Numbered from the stretch's first letter, positions 51,021 through 59,252 are shown. The stretch: DNA of 64,000 nucleotides from Chitinophaga sp. GbtcB8 (GCF_019091455.1 NZ_JAGXJN010000002.1:372001-436000); one strand, 5' to 3'. Notes: a model not told the origin generated them from the sequence alone. Program-made: numbers and translations.

Positions 51021-51087
51021 TAAAGGTAGAGATTGCTGTTTCTGCAGGGTTCCATTTTTCTATTTAAAAACTACATTATTTTAATTG
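51021..51087 (-). promoter_or_regulatory. 38-bp operator and -7 element, copy B (second porter)
   Basis: Operator at 51050-51087, from TTCCATTTTTCTATTT to TTATTTTAATTG. The minus-strand TACCTTTA at 51028-51021 is the -7 candidate, exactly 21 bp away as in copies A and C. Confidence 0.65.
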
Positions 51088-51122
51088 GGGAATGATCGTG
51101 TGAAAATCACACCAAGCTGTTC

Positions 51123-51680
51123 TTATTTTCCTCTTCTCCTGCTTAATGTTTCCTCCGCCAGCCCCAGGAAGGAGGCGATATGTTTTTGAGGCGCGATGCT
51201 GAACAGATCAGCATGGGCTTTCATAAAAAGAGCCAGGCGATCTTTTGCTTTCAGGCGCAGGAGGCGGCTATGTGTAATGGTTTGTATGATCATGCTACGG
51301 AGGTAGTGGTTATCGACGATATACAGCTCCGGAAAGCTGGCACACAGCTCCTGTACATCCTGGAAGCTGATATACACCACCTGTGTTTCTGTGATGGTTT
51401 CGATATAATCATGGCCGGGTTCCTGATGATAAAAACTGTACGGGGAAATGGCCCATTGGTTTTTCTTTATAAAGGTACAGGTGACCTCTTTATCATCCTG
51501 TATGTAAAAGCGGCGCAGCAGGCCGCTGACCACAAAGTAAGCGTACTCACAGATCTCGTTTTCTTTTAACAAGGTTATTTTTGGGGAGAAGGTGTCGCAC
51601 AAAAAGCGTTCGCTGAGGGCTTTTTTTGCCTGGTTGGAAATCGAATAGATGTCATCTATCTGTGCAATAACGGTTTCCAT
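51123..51680 (-). CDS. Crp/Fnr-family regulator
   Basis: The 185-residue protein has a cyclic-nucleotide-binding-like cupin (residues 20-125, with LKENEICEYAYFVVSGLLRRFY and FIKKNQWAISP) and a short C-terminal helix-turn-helix (residues 150-185, QKHIASFLGLAEETLSRRRGK). This short form without full cAMP ligands is common in Bacteroidota. Known relatives respond to small molecules or stress, but the signal here is unknown. It lies upstream of and on the same strand as the second sugar porter, 141 bp before that gene, with the 38-bp operator between. No clear promoter was found. About 210 bp before the next gene (51681-51891) show nothing recognisable. Confidence 0.9.
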   Translation of the reverse strand: METVIAQIDDIYSISNQAKKALSERFLCDTFSPKITLLKENEICEYAYFVVSGLLRRFYIQDDKEVTCTFIKKNQWAISPYSFYHQEPGHDYIETITETQVVYISFQDVQELCASFPELYIVDNHYLRSMIIQTITHSRLLRLKAKDRLALFMKAHADLFSIAPQKHIASFLGLAEETLSRRRGK

Positions 51681-51891
51681 GTTGCGGATAGTTTGGGTTT
51701 ATAGTGTTAACAAATATTTAAAAAATGGTGGTGAAAATAACTGTTTTGATAATACAAAAATCATGTTAGTATCAATAGGTTTAAAATATTCCTATTGTGT
51801 TTAATGAGAAAGGGCTGACCCGAATTGCGCACGAGTTGCAGCCGAATAACGCCCGAATAAACGGCCTGTTTCATACCAATTGCTCATGACT

Positions 51892-52098
51892 TTAGTTTTC
51901 CAGGAAAGGGGCCAGTTCTTCTTCCGTAATGCCGGTGCAGGCGCAAAACTCGGCTGCGGTCACCAGGTCTTCTTCGCCTTTGCCCAGTTTTTCACGGATC
52001 TCCTTTAGCAGGCGGCGGGCGGTTTGCGCGCTTTTGCCTGTGATGTTTTCCACGTCTTTAGTGTAAATAAAACGCCGTTGCGGTATACTTTTTTTCAT
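51892..52098 (-). CDS. Small helix-turn-helix protein
   Basis: The protein has 68 residues from MKKSIPQRRFIYTKDVENITG; the longer frame to 52146 would run through the GTGAT repeats. KDVENITGKSAQTARRLLKEIREKLGK reads as a DNA-binding helix-turn-helix of the kind found in small Bacteroidota proteins tied to mobile or plasmid-like modules. The remainder, TAAEFCACTGITEEELAPFLEN, looks like a second short helical unit. The iteron-like repeats lie 17 bp upstream of the start, so it may bind them and control itself or the divergent gene at 52351. I know relatives only as conserved hypotheticals. Confidence 0.65.
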   Translation of the reverse strand: MKKSIPQRRFIYTKDVENITGKSAQTARRLLKEIREKLGKGEEDLVTAAEFCACTGITEEELAPFLEN

Positions 52099-52115
52099 GG
52101 ATAATAACAAGTGCC

Positions 52116-52173
52116 AAAAGTGATAAAAAGTGATAAAAAACGCCAAAAGTGATCAAATGTGATATAAAGTGAT
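52116..52173. repeat. Iteron-like array of AAAGTGAT repeats
   Basis: AAAAGTGAT occurs at 52116-52124, 52126-52134 and 52145-52153, with close variants AAATGTGAT at 52155-52163 and TAAAGTGAT at 52165-52173. Spacings are 10, 19, 10 and 10 bp, so the sites are phased on the DNA helix. The array lies just upstream of the small HTH gene and may be its operator or a replication-type iteron. Confidence 0.65.
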
Positions 52174-52350
52174 AAAAACGCTCATTTCGTTTTTCCTGTT
52201 CTGCGGATGGTTTTATCATTGCACTGTCGAACAAACAAAGCTCCTATCACAGCGCTGTAATTAATACTGGTGGCTTGTTTTGTGCGATCAGGGCTTAAAC
52301 GGTGTGTGCCTGAACACGCTGTACTTCAATAAACTTTAAAACCAATTTTT

Positions 52351-53055
52351 ATGCCCAGTAACATGAGTAAACGTATTGCCACTGACCCTGCTTTTGAACG
52401 CACCCGGGAAAACATGGCTGAATTTGAAAGGGCCGGCCGGGCCGGCAAACTGCTGACTGATTCCCTGCGCATACTGGCTAACAATGCCAGTGATGGTAAA
52501 CTTACCAGCAGGCTGGCTAAGGGAATGTCGAAGGTGATCAAAGCTGACCCTTTGAACGACCGCGGACAACGTACCGTAACGGACGGCAACCTTTTGCTGA
52601 TACGCGGTTTTGACTTTAACGGCGATGCCAAACTGACCACTGTATTCTTTGCGCCGTATACTGCCACCGTGGACCGTGCGGCCGGAACGCTTAAGGTGGA
52701 CATTACGCCGTTTGTGCCCAAAAGCATGCTGAAGGCCCCTGCAGGCGCCACGCATTTCAGCGTGGTAAGCGCTGGTGCTGAGATCGATTTTGACAACAGC
52801 GTGCATATTGGCGCTAACAGCGCTACGGCGGAGCTGGTGTACGGCGATCAGCTGGAGGCTGCTATTAGCCTGAACAATGCGGTGACAGCCAACAGTACAC
52901 TGCCATTGTTCCTGGCGCTGGGTGTGCGTTATTACCAGCAGGTGAACGGCAAGTTTTACCCGCTGAACAGCGGGCGGCATAACGCACTTGCCATTGTGCA
53001 GGTGGATGTGCCGGCAGCGCCACCACCTGCTGCGGGGAATGCGAAAGCTGCGTGA
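52351..53055 (+). CDS. Conserved hypothetical protein of Bacteroidota
   Basis: The 234-residue protein has no signal peptide or TM segment. The opening SKRIATDPAFERTRENMAEFERAGRAGK and GQRTVTDGNLLLIRGFDFN resemble a Bacteroidota family of unknown function whose members share the F-R-x-N-x-x-EF segment and a following beta-rich part. That family is often found near integrated elements. The remainder is predicted beta-rich (FFAPYTATVDRAAGTLKVDIT, HFSVVSAGAEIDF). It ends with a Pro/Ala-rich tail (VPAAPPPAAGNAKAA). The start at 52351 is followed by an alternative Met at 52363. It is divergent from the small HTH gene, with the repeats between them, and convergent with the ATPase gene. Function unknown; a structural or nucleoprotein role is only a guess. 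Confidence 0.7.
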   Translation: MPSNMSKRIATDPAFERTRENMAEFERAGRAGKLLTDSLRILANNASDGKLTSRLAKGMSKVIKADPLNDRGQRTVTDGNLLLIRGFDFNGDAKLTTVFFAPYTATVDRAAGTLKVDITPFVPKSMLKAPAGATHFSVVSAGAEIDFDNSVHIGANSATAELVYGDQLEAAISLNNAVTANSTLPLFLALGVRYYQQVNGKFYPLNSGRHNALAIVQVDVPAAPPPAAGNAKAA

Positions 53056-53110
53056 TAGCAATTGATCAGAGCGAAGGGGATGTGTGCCACACCGGGAAGG
53101 TGTGGCACAC

Positions 53111-53728
53111 TTATTTACGCTTGTCTGTACTGTTTTTTGGAAAGGCGATGATGTTAAACATCTGGCGCATGCGGCTGCGGATACGGTTACCATAACGTTC
53201 TTCTATTTCCAGTGCATTGAGATTAGTGGTGAGATGGGTGAGTGTACCACATTCAAGAAACAGCTCATACCGCAGGGGCAGGATTTGCGACATGATGTTG
53301 CAGTTGTTACCATAATGAGCTGTGTTGGGCTCAAAACCCAGGTCGTCAAAACAAATTGTAAGCGGCTTAGACTTACTATTAACTGGCTGGGTGGTGTAAC
53401 GCTCTACCACAGCATGACCTTCGAGCGCAAAATCGAGCGCCAGGCGGTGGCAGGGGATGACCAGGAACCGCCATTCAGGACGACATAAACTGCGCATCAC
53501 CTGCATAAGGGCTGTTTTACCGCAGCCTATGGGGCCGCATAGAAGAAGGCCTTTTTGCAGGCAGATGTTATGTGCTGCAGCCTGTTGTTTATCTTCCAGG
53601 AACCAGTATAAGAGTTTCAACACTGTGGGCTGGTCATCTTCTGTGATGTTAAAAGCGGAGCCATACATTTCTTTACCTTTTTTTATGACGGTTTGCAATG
53701 GCTGCCAGTACTCAGAAGGGTTTGTCAT
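53111..53728 (-). CDS. DnaC-like P-loop ATPase
   Basis: The protein has 205 residues from MTNPSEYWQPLQTV; an in-frame ATG at 53764 adds 12. Walker A is LLLCGPIGCGKTALMQ and Walker B LTICFDDLGFEP, followed by a sensor-like LTTNLNALEIEERYGNRIRSRM. The last segment has the Arg pattern of DnaC/IstB-type ATPases. Such proteins load helicases or assist transposition. The start overlaps the end of the preceding gene (53712) by 17 bp, which implies coupled translation. With the DnaD-like and HTH genes upstream it forms a three-gene minus-strand operon like those on Bacteroidota mobile modules. The start choice is uncertain. Confidence 0.75.
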   Translation of the reverse strand: MTNPSEYWQPLQTVIKKGKEMYGSAFNITEDDQPTVLKLLYWFLEDKQQAAAHNICLQKGLLLCGPIGCGKTALMQVMRSLCRPEWRFLVIPCHRLALDFALEGHAVVERYTTQPVNSKSKPLTICFDDLGFEPNTAHYGNNCNIMSQILPLRYELFLECGTLTHLTTNLNALEIEERYGNRIRSRMRQMFNIIAFPKNSTDKRK

Positions 53729-54404
53729 AGTCTTTGTTTTGCGGGGTGTGGCTGTTGTTTGCATGGTTGTTGTTTTTTATTTTGTTTTCATTCCTCATCC
53801 ATTTATCTGCGGCTGCCTGCCAATTTACAATGGGCGTTCTACCGCCCAGCATCCAGCCATTGGCCTGGTAATGCGCAAAGAATTTAAAGGCTTCCTGTTC
53901 CGGATAACTGACCTGCTGAAAATAAAGGAGTACCTGTTCCTGTGCGGGCGGGAGGGTTTGACTCTCCCTGTTTACCCTGTTTGATACTGTTTTATTAAAG
54001 GGATCCACATCCGGGCCGGGGAGGGAACCAATTTTGAGCTGGAGGATGTCCATATCTGCGCCGGGACCGGGCCCACTTTTTACCGGGCCCTGCTCTGTTT
54101 TTTCCTTTGCTGTGATAACATCTAATGTGAACATGCTTACACTGGGGCGGTTGGTATTTTTAGCCGGGTGGTACTGTAAGTAGCCTTGATTGTGCAATTC
54201 TTTGAGACATTTGAGGTAGGTGCTTCTGGAGCCAATGCCGCTTAAGCGCATGAGCGAATTACGGTACAATGTAAAGGTTGGCGGGAAGCGATGATAGTTC
54301 CAATACTGAAACAGGGCCATATACAGGCTGATATGGGTAGCAGTAAGCTGCTGTTCCTTATGCTGGTGCATAAAGAAACTATTAACATGCGTAATAAAAT
54401 TCAT
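53712..54404 (-). CDS. Replication-associated winged-helix protein of Bacteroidota type
   Basis: The 230-residue protein begins MNFITHVNSFFMHQHKE and has a winged-helix N-terminus with LTATHISLYMALFQYWNYHRFPP and SLMRLSGIGSRSTYLKCLKELHNQGYLQYHP. Relatives are common in Bacteroidota elements beside a small HTH gene and an ATPase gene, and are annotated as transcriptional or DnaD-like replication proteins. The middle is low-complexity and Pro/Gly-rich (EQGPVKSGPGPGADMD). The end, QEQVLLYFQQVSYPEQEAFKFFAHYQANGWMLGG, with a W-x-A-A-D-K-W motif, looks like a DnaD-type C-terminal domain. It is the middle gene of the operon, 13 bp after the HTH gene and overlapping the ATPase gene. DNA replication initiation is likely but unproven. 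Confidence 0.7.
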   Translation of the reverse strand: MNFITHVNSFFMHQHKEQQLTATHISLYMALFQYWNYHRFPPTFTLYRNSLMRLSGIGSRSTYLKCLKELHNQGYLQYHPAKNTNRPSVSMFTLDVITAKEKTEQGPVKSGPGPGADMDILQLKIGSLPGPDVDPFNKTVSNRVNRESQTLPPAQEQVLLYFQQVSYPEQEAFKFFAHYQANGWMLGGRTPIVNWQAAADKWMRNENKIKNNNHANNSHTPQNKDYDKPF

Positions 54405-54417
54405 TTTGTTTTTGCGA

Positions 54418-54675
54418 TTAATTGAGGGTTTGATCAGCTAATATTCCGAAAACGTCCATTGGATTGTAAAGAAAACTGCGGCCTTCTTTTACGACAGGTA
54501 CTATACCGTTTTCGCGCATCCAGCATAAGTGCTGGGGAGAGACGCGGAAGATACTTACGATCTGGCGGCTTCGGAGTAAGAATGGTGTTAACGCGTTTTG
54601 CTGTAAGAGCGCCTGGAGAATATCGCCCAGGACTGCTTCTTTGATTGTTTCCTGTTCTGGTGTAAGGTTCTTCAT
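54418..54675 (-). CDS. Helix-turn-helix (excisionase-like) protein
   Basis: The 85-residue protein begins MKNLTPEQETIKEAVLGD. RSRQIVSIFRVSPQHLCWMRENGIVPVVKEGRSFLYNPMDVFGIL has the shape of a MerR-like or excisionase DNA-binding domain: a helix-turn-helix followed by a wing and the tyrosine-containing RSFLYNPMDV. Such proteins act as adaptors or regulators in mobile elements. It is the first gene of a three-gene minus-strand operon with a DnaD-like and a DnaC-like gene. The 283-bp gap to the divergent aminotransferase gene has no other gene; a weak version of the shared promoter box lies in it. Confident as HTH; role unknown. Confidence 0.75.
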   Translation of the reverse strand: MKNLTPEQETIKEAVLGDILQALLQQNALTPFLLRSRQIVSIFRVSPQHLCWMRENGIVPVVKEGRSFLYNPMDVFGILADQTLN

Positions 54676-54958
54676 TGTTTTTAAGGTTATGGTTGATTTG
54701 AAGGTTGCAATTTAAGTAAGATATTGATATGATGAGATTGACCAAAATCAATTTTTTTATAGAAGTTGGTGGAGCGGAGCTGAGCCTATTTTCTACGGGG
54801 ATTGACCGGAATGGACACCTTTGAGCCAGCGATTTGAACGAACTTAGCAGTGTAAATTGTATAAATATCACCACAACCTATAGCCTGCAAAGTAAGCGCG
54901 GATAAGCCCTATTGCATACCTATTATATTCTGCACGCAATCATCATTAAGCTTCCCTT

Positions 54959-56368
54959 ATGCTTAAACCTAAACTACTTGCAGTAGAAGATGCCAAACAT
55001 CTGACACAGCAAGCAAATGCCCGGCTGTTCTGTACCCACATAAACCCAGCACAGTATCATTATATGAAATTGCTTGGTTTTCATAAAATACTGATAGATC
55101 ATGCAGAGGGAATGTATTATTATGACCGTTTCGGTCATAAAATCATGGATCTTTTTGGTTGTTTTGGCGCCCTGGCGCTTGGTCACAATCACTCCCGTAT
55201 TTTGGCTGTCCGCAGCCAGTTTCAGAAAGAGAAGCGGCATGAGATTGCTATGGCGTTTATTTCGCAGTATGCCTCAGTGCTTGCGAAAAATCTGTCGGCT
55301 ATTGCACCTGAGAACCTGGATATGGTATTTTTTGGCACCAGTGGATCAGAGGCTGTTGAAGCGGCCCTTAAACTGGCGGAAAAAGTACAGGGACCTTCCA
55401 GATCAACGATCGCATATGCCGGATCTTCTTTTCACGGAAAATCGCGAGGCGCATTGTCGGTTACAGATTCTGCATTCTATGCATCTTCTTTTCAGTTGTT
55501 GAAAAATACGGTTAAAGTACCCTTTGGTGATATAGTGGTGCTTGAACAGTTATTTAACAGTGATCCGTCTGTTGGTATCCTGATACTGGAAACCATACAG
55601 GGGGGCGCCGGAATTATTACTGCACCTGCGGAATATTGGCACAAAGTGCGGTACTTATGCACTAAATATAATGTGATCTGGATAGCGGACGAAGTACAGT
55701 GCGGAGTGGGAAGAACCGGGCAATTTTTTGCATTTGAGCATAATAATACTGTACCTGATATTGTTACGTTGGCGAAGTCTTTAGGTGGCGGTAAAACCGC
55801 TATTAGTGCAACCATATCCAGGAGACCTCTGCATATGACCGCATATGGAACTCCTAAACTGGCACTGATACATGGGCCTGCAACCTTTTCCGGAATGGGC
55901 GAAGCCTGCTGTACGGCTATTGAAACGCTCAATATCTTATATGATGAAGGATTGATAGAAAACAGTGAAAAAATGGGTACACTGCTGCTGGAACTTCTAA
56001 ATGCGTTACAAAGAAAACATGCAACCATTATAAAAGAAATAAGAGGGATTGGTTTAATGGTAGGCATTGAATTTCATGATTTCAGCCATGCTATGCCTTT
56101 ACATCTGGAGAAGATCATTTCCACATTGGATGAAAAATTAAAAGGAAGCTTGTGTGGTTTTGTAGGGAGCATTTTGCTTCGGGATCACCAGATACTTGTG
56201 GGTTTTACTGAATATAACAGGAATGTTATCCGCATTGAGCCCCCACTTATTATAACTGCAGATGAAGTTAACACATTTATAAATGCATTAGATGAAGTGC
56301 TTTCCCGCGGACTGGCGCGGATAGTGCTGAGTTATATTAAGAACTTATTTTCCAGTACAGCCATTTAA
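54959..56368 (+). CDS. Class III PLP-dependent aminotransferase
   Basis: The 469-residue protein has the class III (ornithine/GABA aminotransferase) pattern: FGTSGSEAVEAALKLAEK near residue 123, ETIQGGAGI, IADEVQCGVGRTGQFFAFEH near 243, and TLAKSLGGGKTAISATI near 270 with the candidate PLP Lys, then PATFSGMGEACC. The enzyme would move an amino group between a keto- or aldehyde substrate and an amino donor. It begins a three-gene operon with an FAD oxidoreductase (11 bp) and a membrane protein (10 bp). The operon lies directly upstream of the LanKC-like locus, suggesting a part in the same product. Substrate and product are unknown. Confidence 0.88.
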   Translation: MLKPKLLAVEDAKHLTQQANARLFCTHINPAQYHYMKLLGFHKILIDHAEGMYYYDRFGHKIMDLFGCFGALALGHNHSRILAVRSQFQKEKRHEIAMAFISQYASVLAKNLSAIAPENLDMVFFGTSGSEAVEAALKLAEKVQGPSRSTIAYAGSSFHGKSRGALSVTDSAFYASSFQLLKNTVKVPFGDIVVLEQLFNSDPSVGILILETIQGGAGIITAPAEYWHKVRYLCTKYNVIWIADEVQCGVGRTGQFFAFEHNNTVPDIVTLAKSLGGGKTAISATISRRPLHMTAYGTPKLALIHGPATFSGMGEACCTAIETLNILYDEGLIENSEKMGTLLLELLNALQRKHATIIKEIRGIGLMVGIEFHDFSHAMPLHLEKIISTLDEKLKGSLCGFVGSILLRDHQILVGFTEYNRNVIRIEPPLIITADEVNTFINALDEVLSRGLARIVLSYIKNLFSSTAI

Positions 56369-56379
56369 GTATTATAAAT

Positions 56380-57717
56380 ATGCCTAAAACAGCTGGAGCA
56401 TTAACAACAGATCCCGTAGTGATCATAGGAGGAGGTTTTGCCGGCCTGGTGGCTGCTAAAGAGCTAAAGCGGAATAAGATCCCATTTGTTCTATTTGAAG
56501 GAGGAAAAAATATTGGAGGGCTTGCGCAAACCTTTACTGATGAGCAGGGATTCAAATATGATTTGGGAACACATATTATTACTAACCGGCTTGCAAGGAA
56601 ACTGGGTATAACAGATCAATGCAGGGACGTGCTCTATTTTGGGGAAAGCATTTGGCTGAATGGCCGACTCCGGAGTTACCCCTTTGGCCTTTTAGGGAAT
56701 AAAAAATACCTGATAGACGCACTAAGAAGCCGATTGCGCTTTCCTTTGCTCCGCAGGCATGAGAACCTGCAGGAGAGATTTATCCAGGAATATGGAAAGG
56801 CTTTTGCGACTGAGGTGGCTATTCCTTTAATAGAAGGCCTGACTGGCAGCCCTGCCCATACCCTGGCCGCTGATGTGGGGGATAAATTGCCCGGTATTTT
56901 CCGGACCATCTATTTAAAATTAGGAGGACTATTTACCGGTAAGGCCATTGCCATTGGTTATTGTCGGGAACTACCGGAAAGCTGGAACGTATGGCATGTG
57001 TACCCTAATGAAGGCATAAAAATGCTGAGTGAACGGCTTGCAGCAGAAGTGAATGATCATATACAGTTAAATGCGGACGTAAGCCGTATTATTGTTGGAA
57101 GTGACGGCGTGAAAGGAGTAGAGGTTAATGAAAACATCATCCCTACATCTGTAGTGATCAGTACTGCTCCCGTGAATATTCTCTCCCAGTTGATCGATGG
57201 TGCCAACGACCTTAGTTACCTTTACCATTTTCAATATAGCGGAATGATATGTGTTACCATTATGTGTGAAGGAAAGCGGATATTACCTGATGCCACATTA
57301 TGGACGCCAGAAGATAGATACTCTTTTTTTCGCCTAACAGAGCCTTCTTATTCCATGCCCTGGGTGAGCCCACCTGGAAAGTCTGTTATAACGGCTGACA
57401 TCGGATGCAAACCGGGGGATAACAGCTGGGACCTGCCAGACGAAGATTGGTATAATGCTGTATTAATCCAGCTATCTGAAATTATTCCAGGCATCCGTAA
57501 ATGTTTGCTTGGCTATAAAGTGCTGAGAGTAAAATTTGCTTACCCCATTTATTATAAACAATATGAGCCTTTACGACGGCAGTTTATAAAAACCAGCGGA
57601 GTGAAAGGGCTTTACAGTATTGGGCGTAATGGAGAGTTCTCTCACCTGTTAATGGAAGATGTGTATGTACGGACCATACAAAAAATGAAGGAAGTAATCA
57701 GTATCTGTAAATATTAA
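56380..57717 (+). CDS. FAD-dependent oxidoreductase (protoporphyrinogen-oxidase/UDP-galactopyranose-mutase-like)
   Basis: The 445-residue protein opens with VVIIGGGFAGLVAAKELKRN (GxGxxG at about residues 16-21) and FEGGKNIGGLAQT, the FAD-binding pattern of the amine-oxidase/PPOX group. FKYDLGTHII follows and YSIGRNGEFSHLLMEDVY ends the FAD domain. Related enzymes include protoporphyrinogen oxidase and UDP-galactopyranose mutase. The second half contains the substrate-binding region (LTEPSYSMPWVSPPGKS). It would oxidise a lipid- or sugar-linked intermediate in the cytosol or at the membrane face. It lies between the aminotransferase and a membrane protein in one operon. The family is firm; the substrate is not. 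Confidence 0.85.
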   Translation: MPKTAGALTTDPVVIIGGGFAGLVAAKELKRNKIPFVLFEGGKNIGGLAQTFTDEQGFKYDLGTHIITNRLARKLGITDQCRDVLYFGESIWLNGRLRSYPFGLLGNKKYLIDALRSRLRFPLLRRHENLQERFIQEYGKAFATEVAIPLIEGLTGSPAHTLAADVGDKLPGIFRTIYLKLGGLFTGKAIAIGYCRELPESWNVWHVYPNEGIKMLSERLAAEVNDHIQLNADVSRIIVGSDGVKGVEVNENIIPTSVVISTAPVNILSQLIDGANDLSYLYHFQYSGMICVTIMCEGKRILPDATLWTPEDRYSFFRLTEPSYSMPWVSPPGKSVITADIGCKPGDNSWDLPDEDWYNAVLIQLSEIIPGIRKCLLGYKVLRVKFAYPIYYKQYEPLRRQFIKTSGVKGLYSIGRNGEFSHLLMEDVYVRTIQKMKEVISICKY

Positions 57718-57727
57718 AAGTTTTAAA

Positions 57728-58792
57728 ATGCGCTACCAGATCATCTTTTCAATAATAGTGGCTGTGCTTATATCTTTTTTAAGCAGTTATATTGTTTATT
57801 TCGGATTTACCTCCAATTACAACTCGGGATATTATTCAGAAGCAACCTTTACACATGCATTTGACAGAGGTGTATTTAAGTACCGGATCTTAAGCAAAGA
57901 ATTGCTGATAAGATTAAACCGGTTTATGGACGCCCATTATCCTGATCCCAAGGCTAACAGGCAGGTATTATTTATGGACCCCAAGGGTTCAAATAATTTT
58001 TACCGGTCTTTTTTTTACCTGAATACTTTTTTTCTTGCATTGACCTCCATTATGTTGGTGTTATTGTTTTACCACCGAGATTTCTCGTTCACTAGCTCTG
58101 AAAGGAATATCCTCATCTTTTTTGTACCTATACTAATAAATGTATCACAGTTTGCCATCTACCCCTACGATATATCTAGTTATTTTCTGGAGTTACTCAT
58201 TATATATGTTTTTCTTAAATATTTTCACCAGAATTATCATTTTTCATTAATAATCCTTTGCTTACTGGTGATTGTTTTTACCCTGAACAGAGAGTCGTCT
58301 GCTTTAACAGTATCACTTCTTATTGTTTTAATTATTTGTAAAATGGGGGTTTCAGAAAAATCGTTATACGCGATCACCTTTATTTCGTTAAGCTTTTTGG
58401 TGACCTTCCTTGCTCTTGCAATTTTTATTAAAGAACCTTCTGGTGAGGAAAGAATGTTCAGCGGGGGAGCAGGAGACTATACCAGGATTGAGAATAATAT
58501 GGGACTTCTTTTTTGGGCCCTGTTCTTTTATTTATCTTTTTCCATGTCTTTAACCGCAGAGAATAAACGGTTAATTATACTGTATCATATTGTTAGCTTG
58601 CCGTACAGTATTTTCGTTGTTTTTTTTACCATCCTTTGGGAGGTACGATTATATATTCCCTTATTCCTGGGATCGGTCTTTCTGAGTAGACTTAATGCAG
58701 CTGAGTTGGTGTTCCCCACTAGTAGAATATTAGAGAAGATTACGGACTATATTAGCCCACGGAAGGCGGACGCCCATAAAGAGGTTCGCTAG
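57728..58792 (+). CDS. Polytopic membrane protein of unknown function
   Basis: The 354-residue protein has about eight or nine TM segments, starting with one at residues 4-27. The first outer loop contains FTHAFDRGVFKYRILSKELLIRL. The first third includes PDPKANRQVLFMDPKG and NNFYRSFFYLN, and YPYDISSYFLELLIIYVF is a later conserved-looking acidic patch near residue 145. The acidic loop pattern resembles GT-C-like enzymes or flippases, but I do not recognise the family. It is the last gene of the aminotransferase operon. The 717 bp after it hold no clear gene, and then the LanKC-like operon starts. Confidence 0.6.
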   Translation: MRYQIIFSIIVAVLISFLSSYIVYFGFTSNYNSGYYSEATFTHAFDRGVFKYRILSKELLIRLNRFMDAHYPDPKANRQVLFMDPKGSNNFYRSFFYLNTFFLALTSIMLVLLFYHRDFSFTSSERNILIFFVPILINVSQFAIYPYDISSYFLELLIIYVFLKYFHQNYHFSLIILCLLVIVFTLNRESSALTVSLLIVLIICKMGVSEKSLYAITFISLSFLVTFLALAIFIKEPSGEERMFSGGAGDYTRIENNMGLLFWALFFYLSFSMSLTAENKRLIILYHIVSLPYSIFVVFFTILWEVRLYIPLFLGSVFLSRLNAAELVFPTSRILEKITDYISPRKADAHKEVR

Positions 58793-59182
58793 TAAAAATC
58801 AATGAGGCCCTATGCAAATAATTTAAGGTGTTAACAGATGCTGATGCAGGAGCGCCTAGAGGATCCGGAGCAATTGGTTAAATGAAAAACTGCCCCAAAT
58901 ATGGAGCGGTATTCAAGAGAGATGCAAACCTAAAGAGAGAGATAGGAGAGCAATCTCAAATAAATCCTATGCAAGAATAGGCAATTAGTTTAAAAGATCG
59001 GGTTAATCAAATGTAAATGGTGAATTTTTTTATGAAGGGCCAAAATGCTTTAGTTGATGCATAATTGGTGAATAGTTATACCTATAAATAGTTTGTTACT
59101 CTAGCTAACCGATCCAGATCTTCAAAAAGTATTTAATGCCAAGTGTTTGTGGCGCTTCATAAGAGCGAAGGCTGGCACTTTG
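58793..59182. other. Intergenic region without a recognised gene
   Basis: This is the first part of the 717-bp gap before the LanKC-like gene. Only short open frames occur (for example 58882-58980, 32 residues, MKNCPKYGAVFKRD), none resembling a lanthipeptide precursor. No hairpin with a T-run was found after the stop at 58792. Confidence 0.5.
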
Positions 59183-59252
59183 ATTGGGCTGATTTTCCAC
59201 TTAAAATGACCTATTGGGCTACCGCAACATCTACCAATGTAGCGCATCTTTA
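59183..59252 (+). promoter_or_regulatory. Shared promoter box, copy 4 (LanKC operon)
   Basis: Box at 59183-59217 (ATTGGGCTGATTTTCC followed by ACTTAAAATGACC) matches copy 2 at 29 of 35 positions. CATCTTTA at 59245-59252 is the -7 candidate, starting 62 bp after the box start as in copies 2 and 3. The start point would be near 59257, so the leader is about 250 nt. Confidence 0.65.

Noticed and set aside
52116..52173. CRISPR-like array
   Set aside because: Repeats are 9 bp and phased at 10 or 19 bp without spacers; they are operator or iteron type.
54781..54847. Fifth copy of the shared promoter box before the aminotransferase gene
   Set aside because: Half-sites TGAGCCT and TTGACCGG and a GAACTTAG -7 candidate fit only loosely and the spacing is off by a base; kept as a weak possibility and not listed as a feature.
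58882..58980. 32-codon ORF (MKNCPKYGAVFKRD...) upstream of LanKC as a precursor peptide
   Set aside because: Only one Cys near the start and one Ser, no leader/core pattern, and it lies upstream of the predicted promoter of the LanKC operon.
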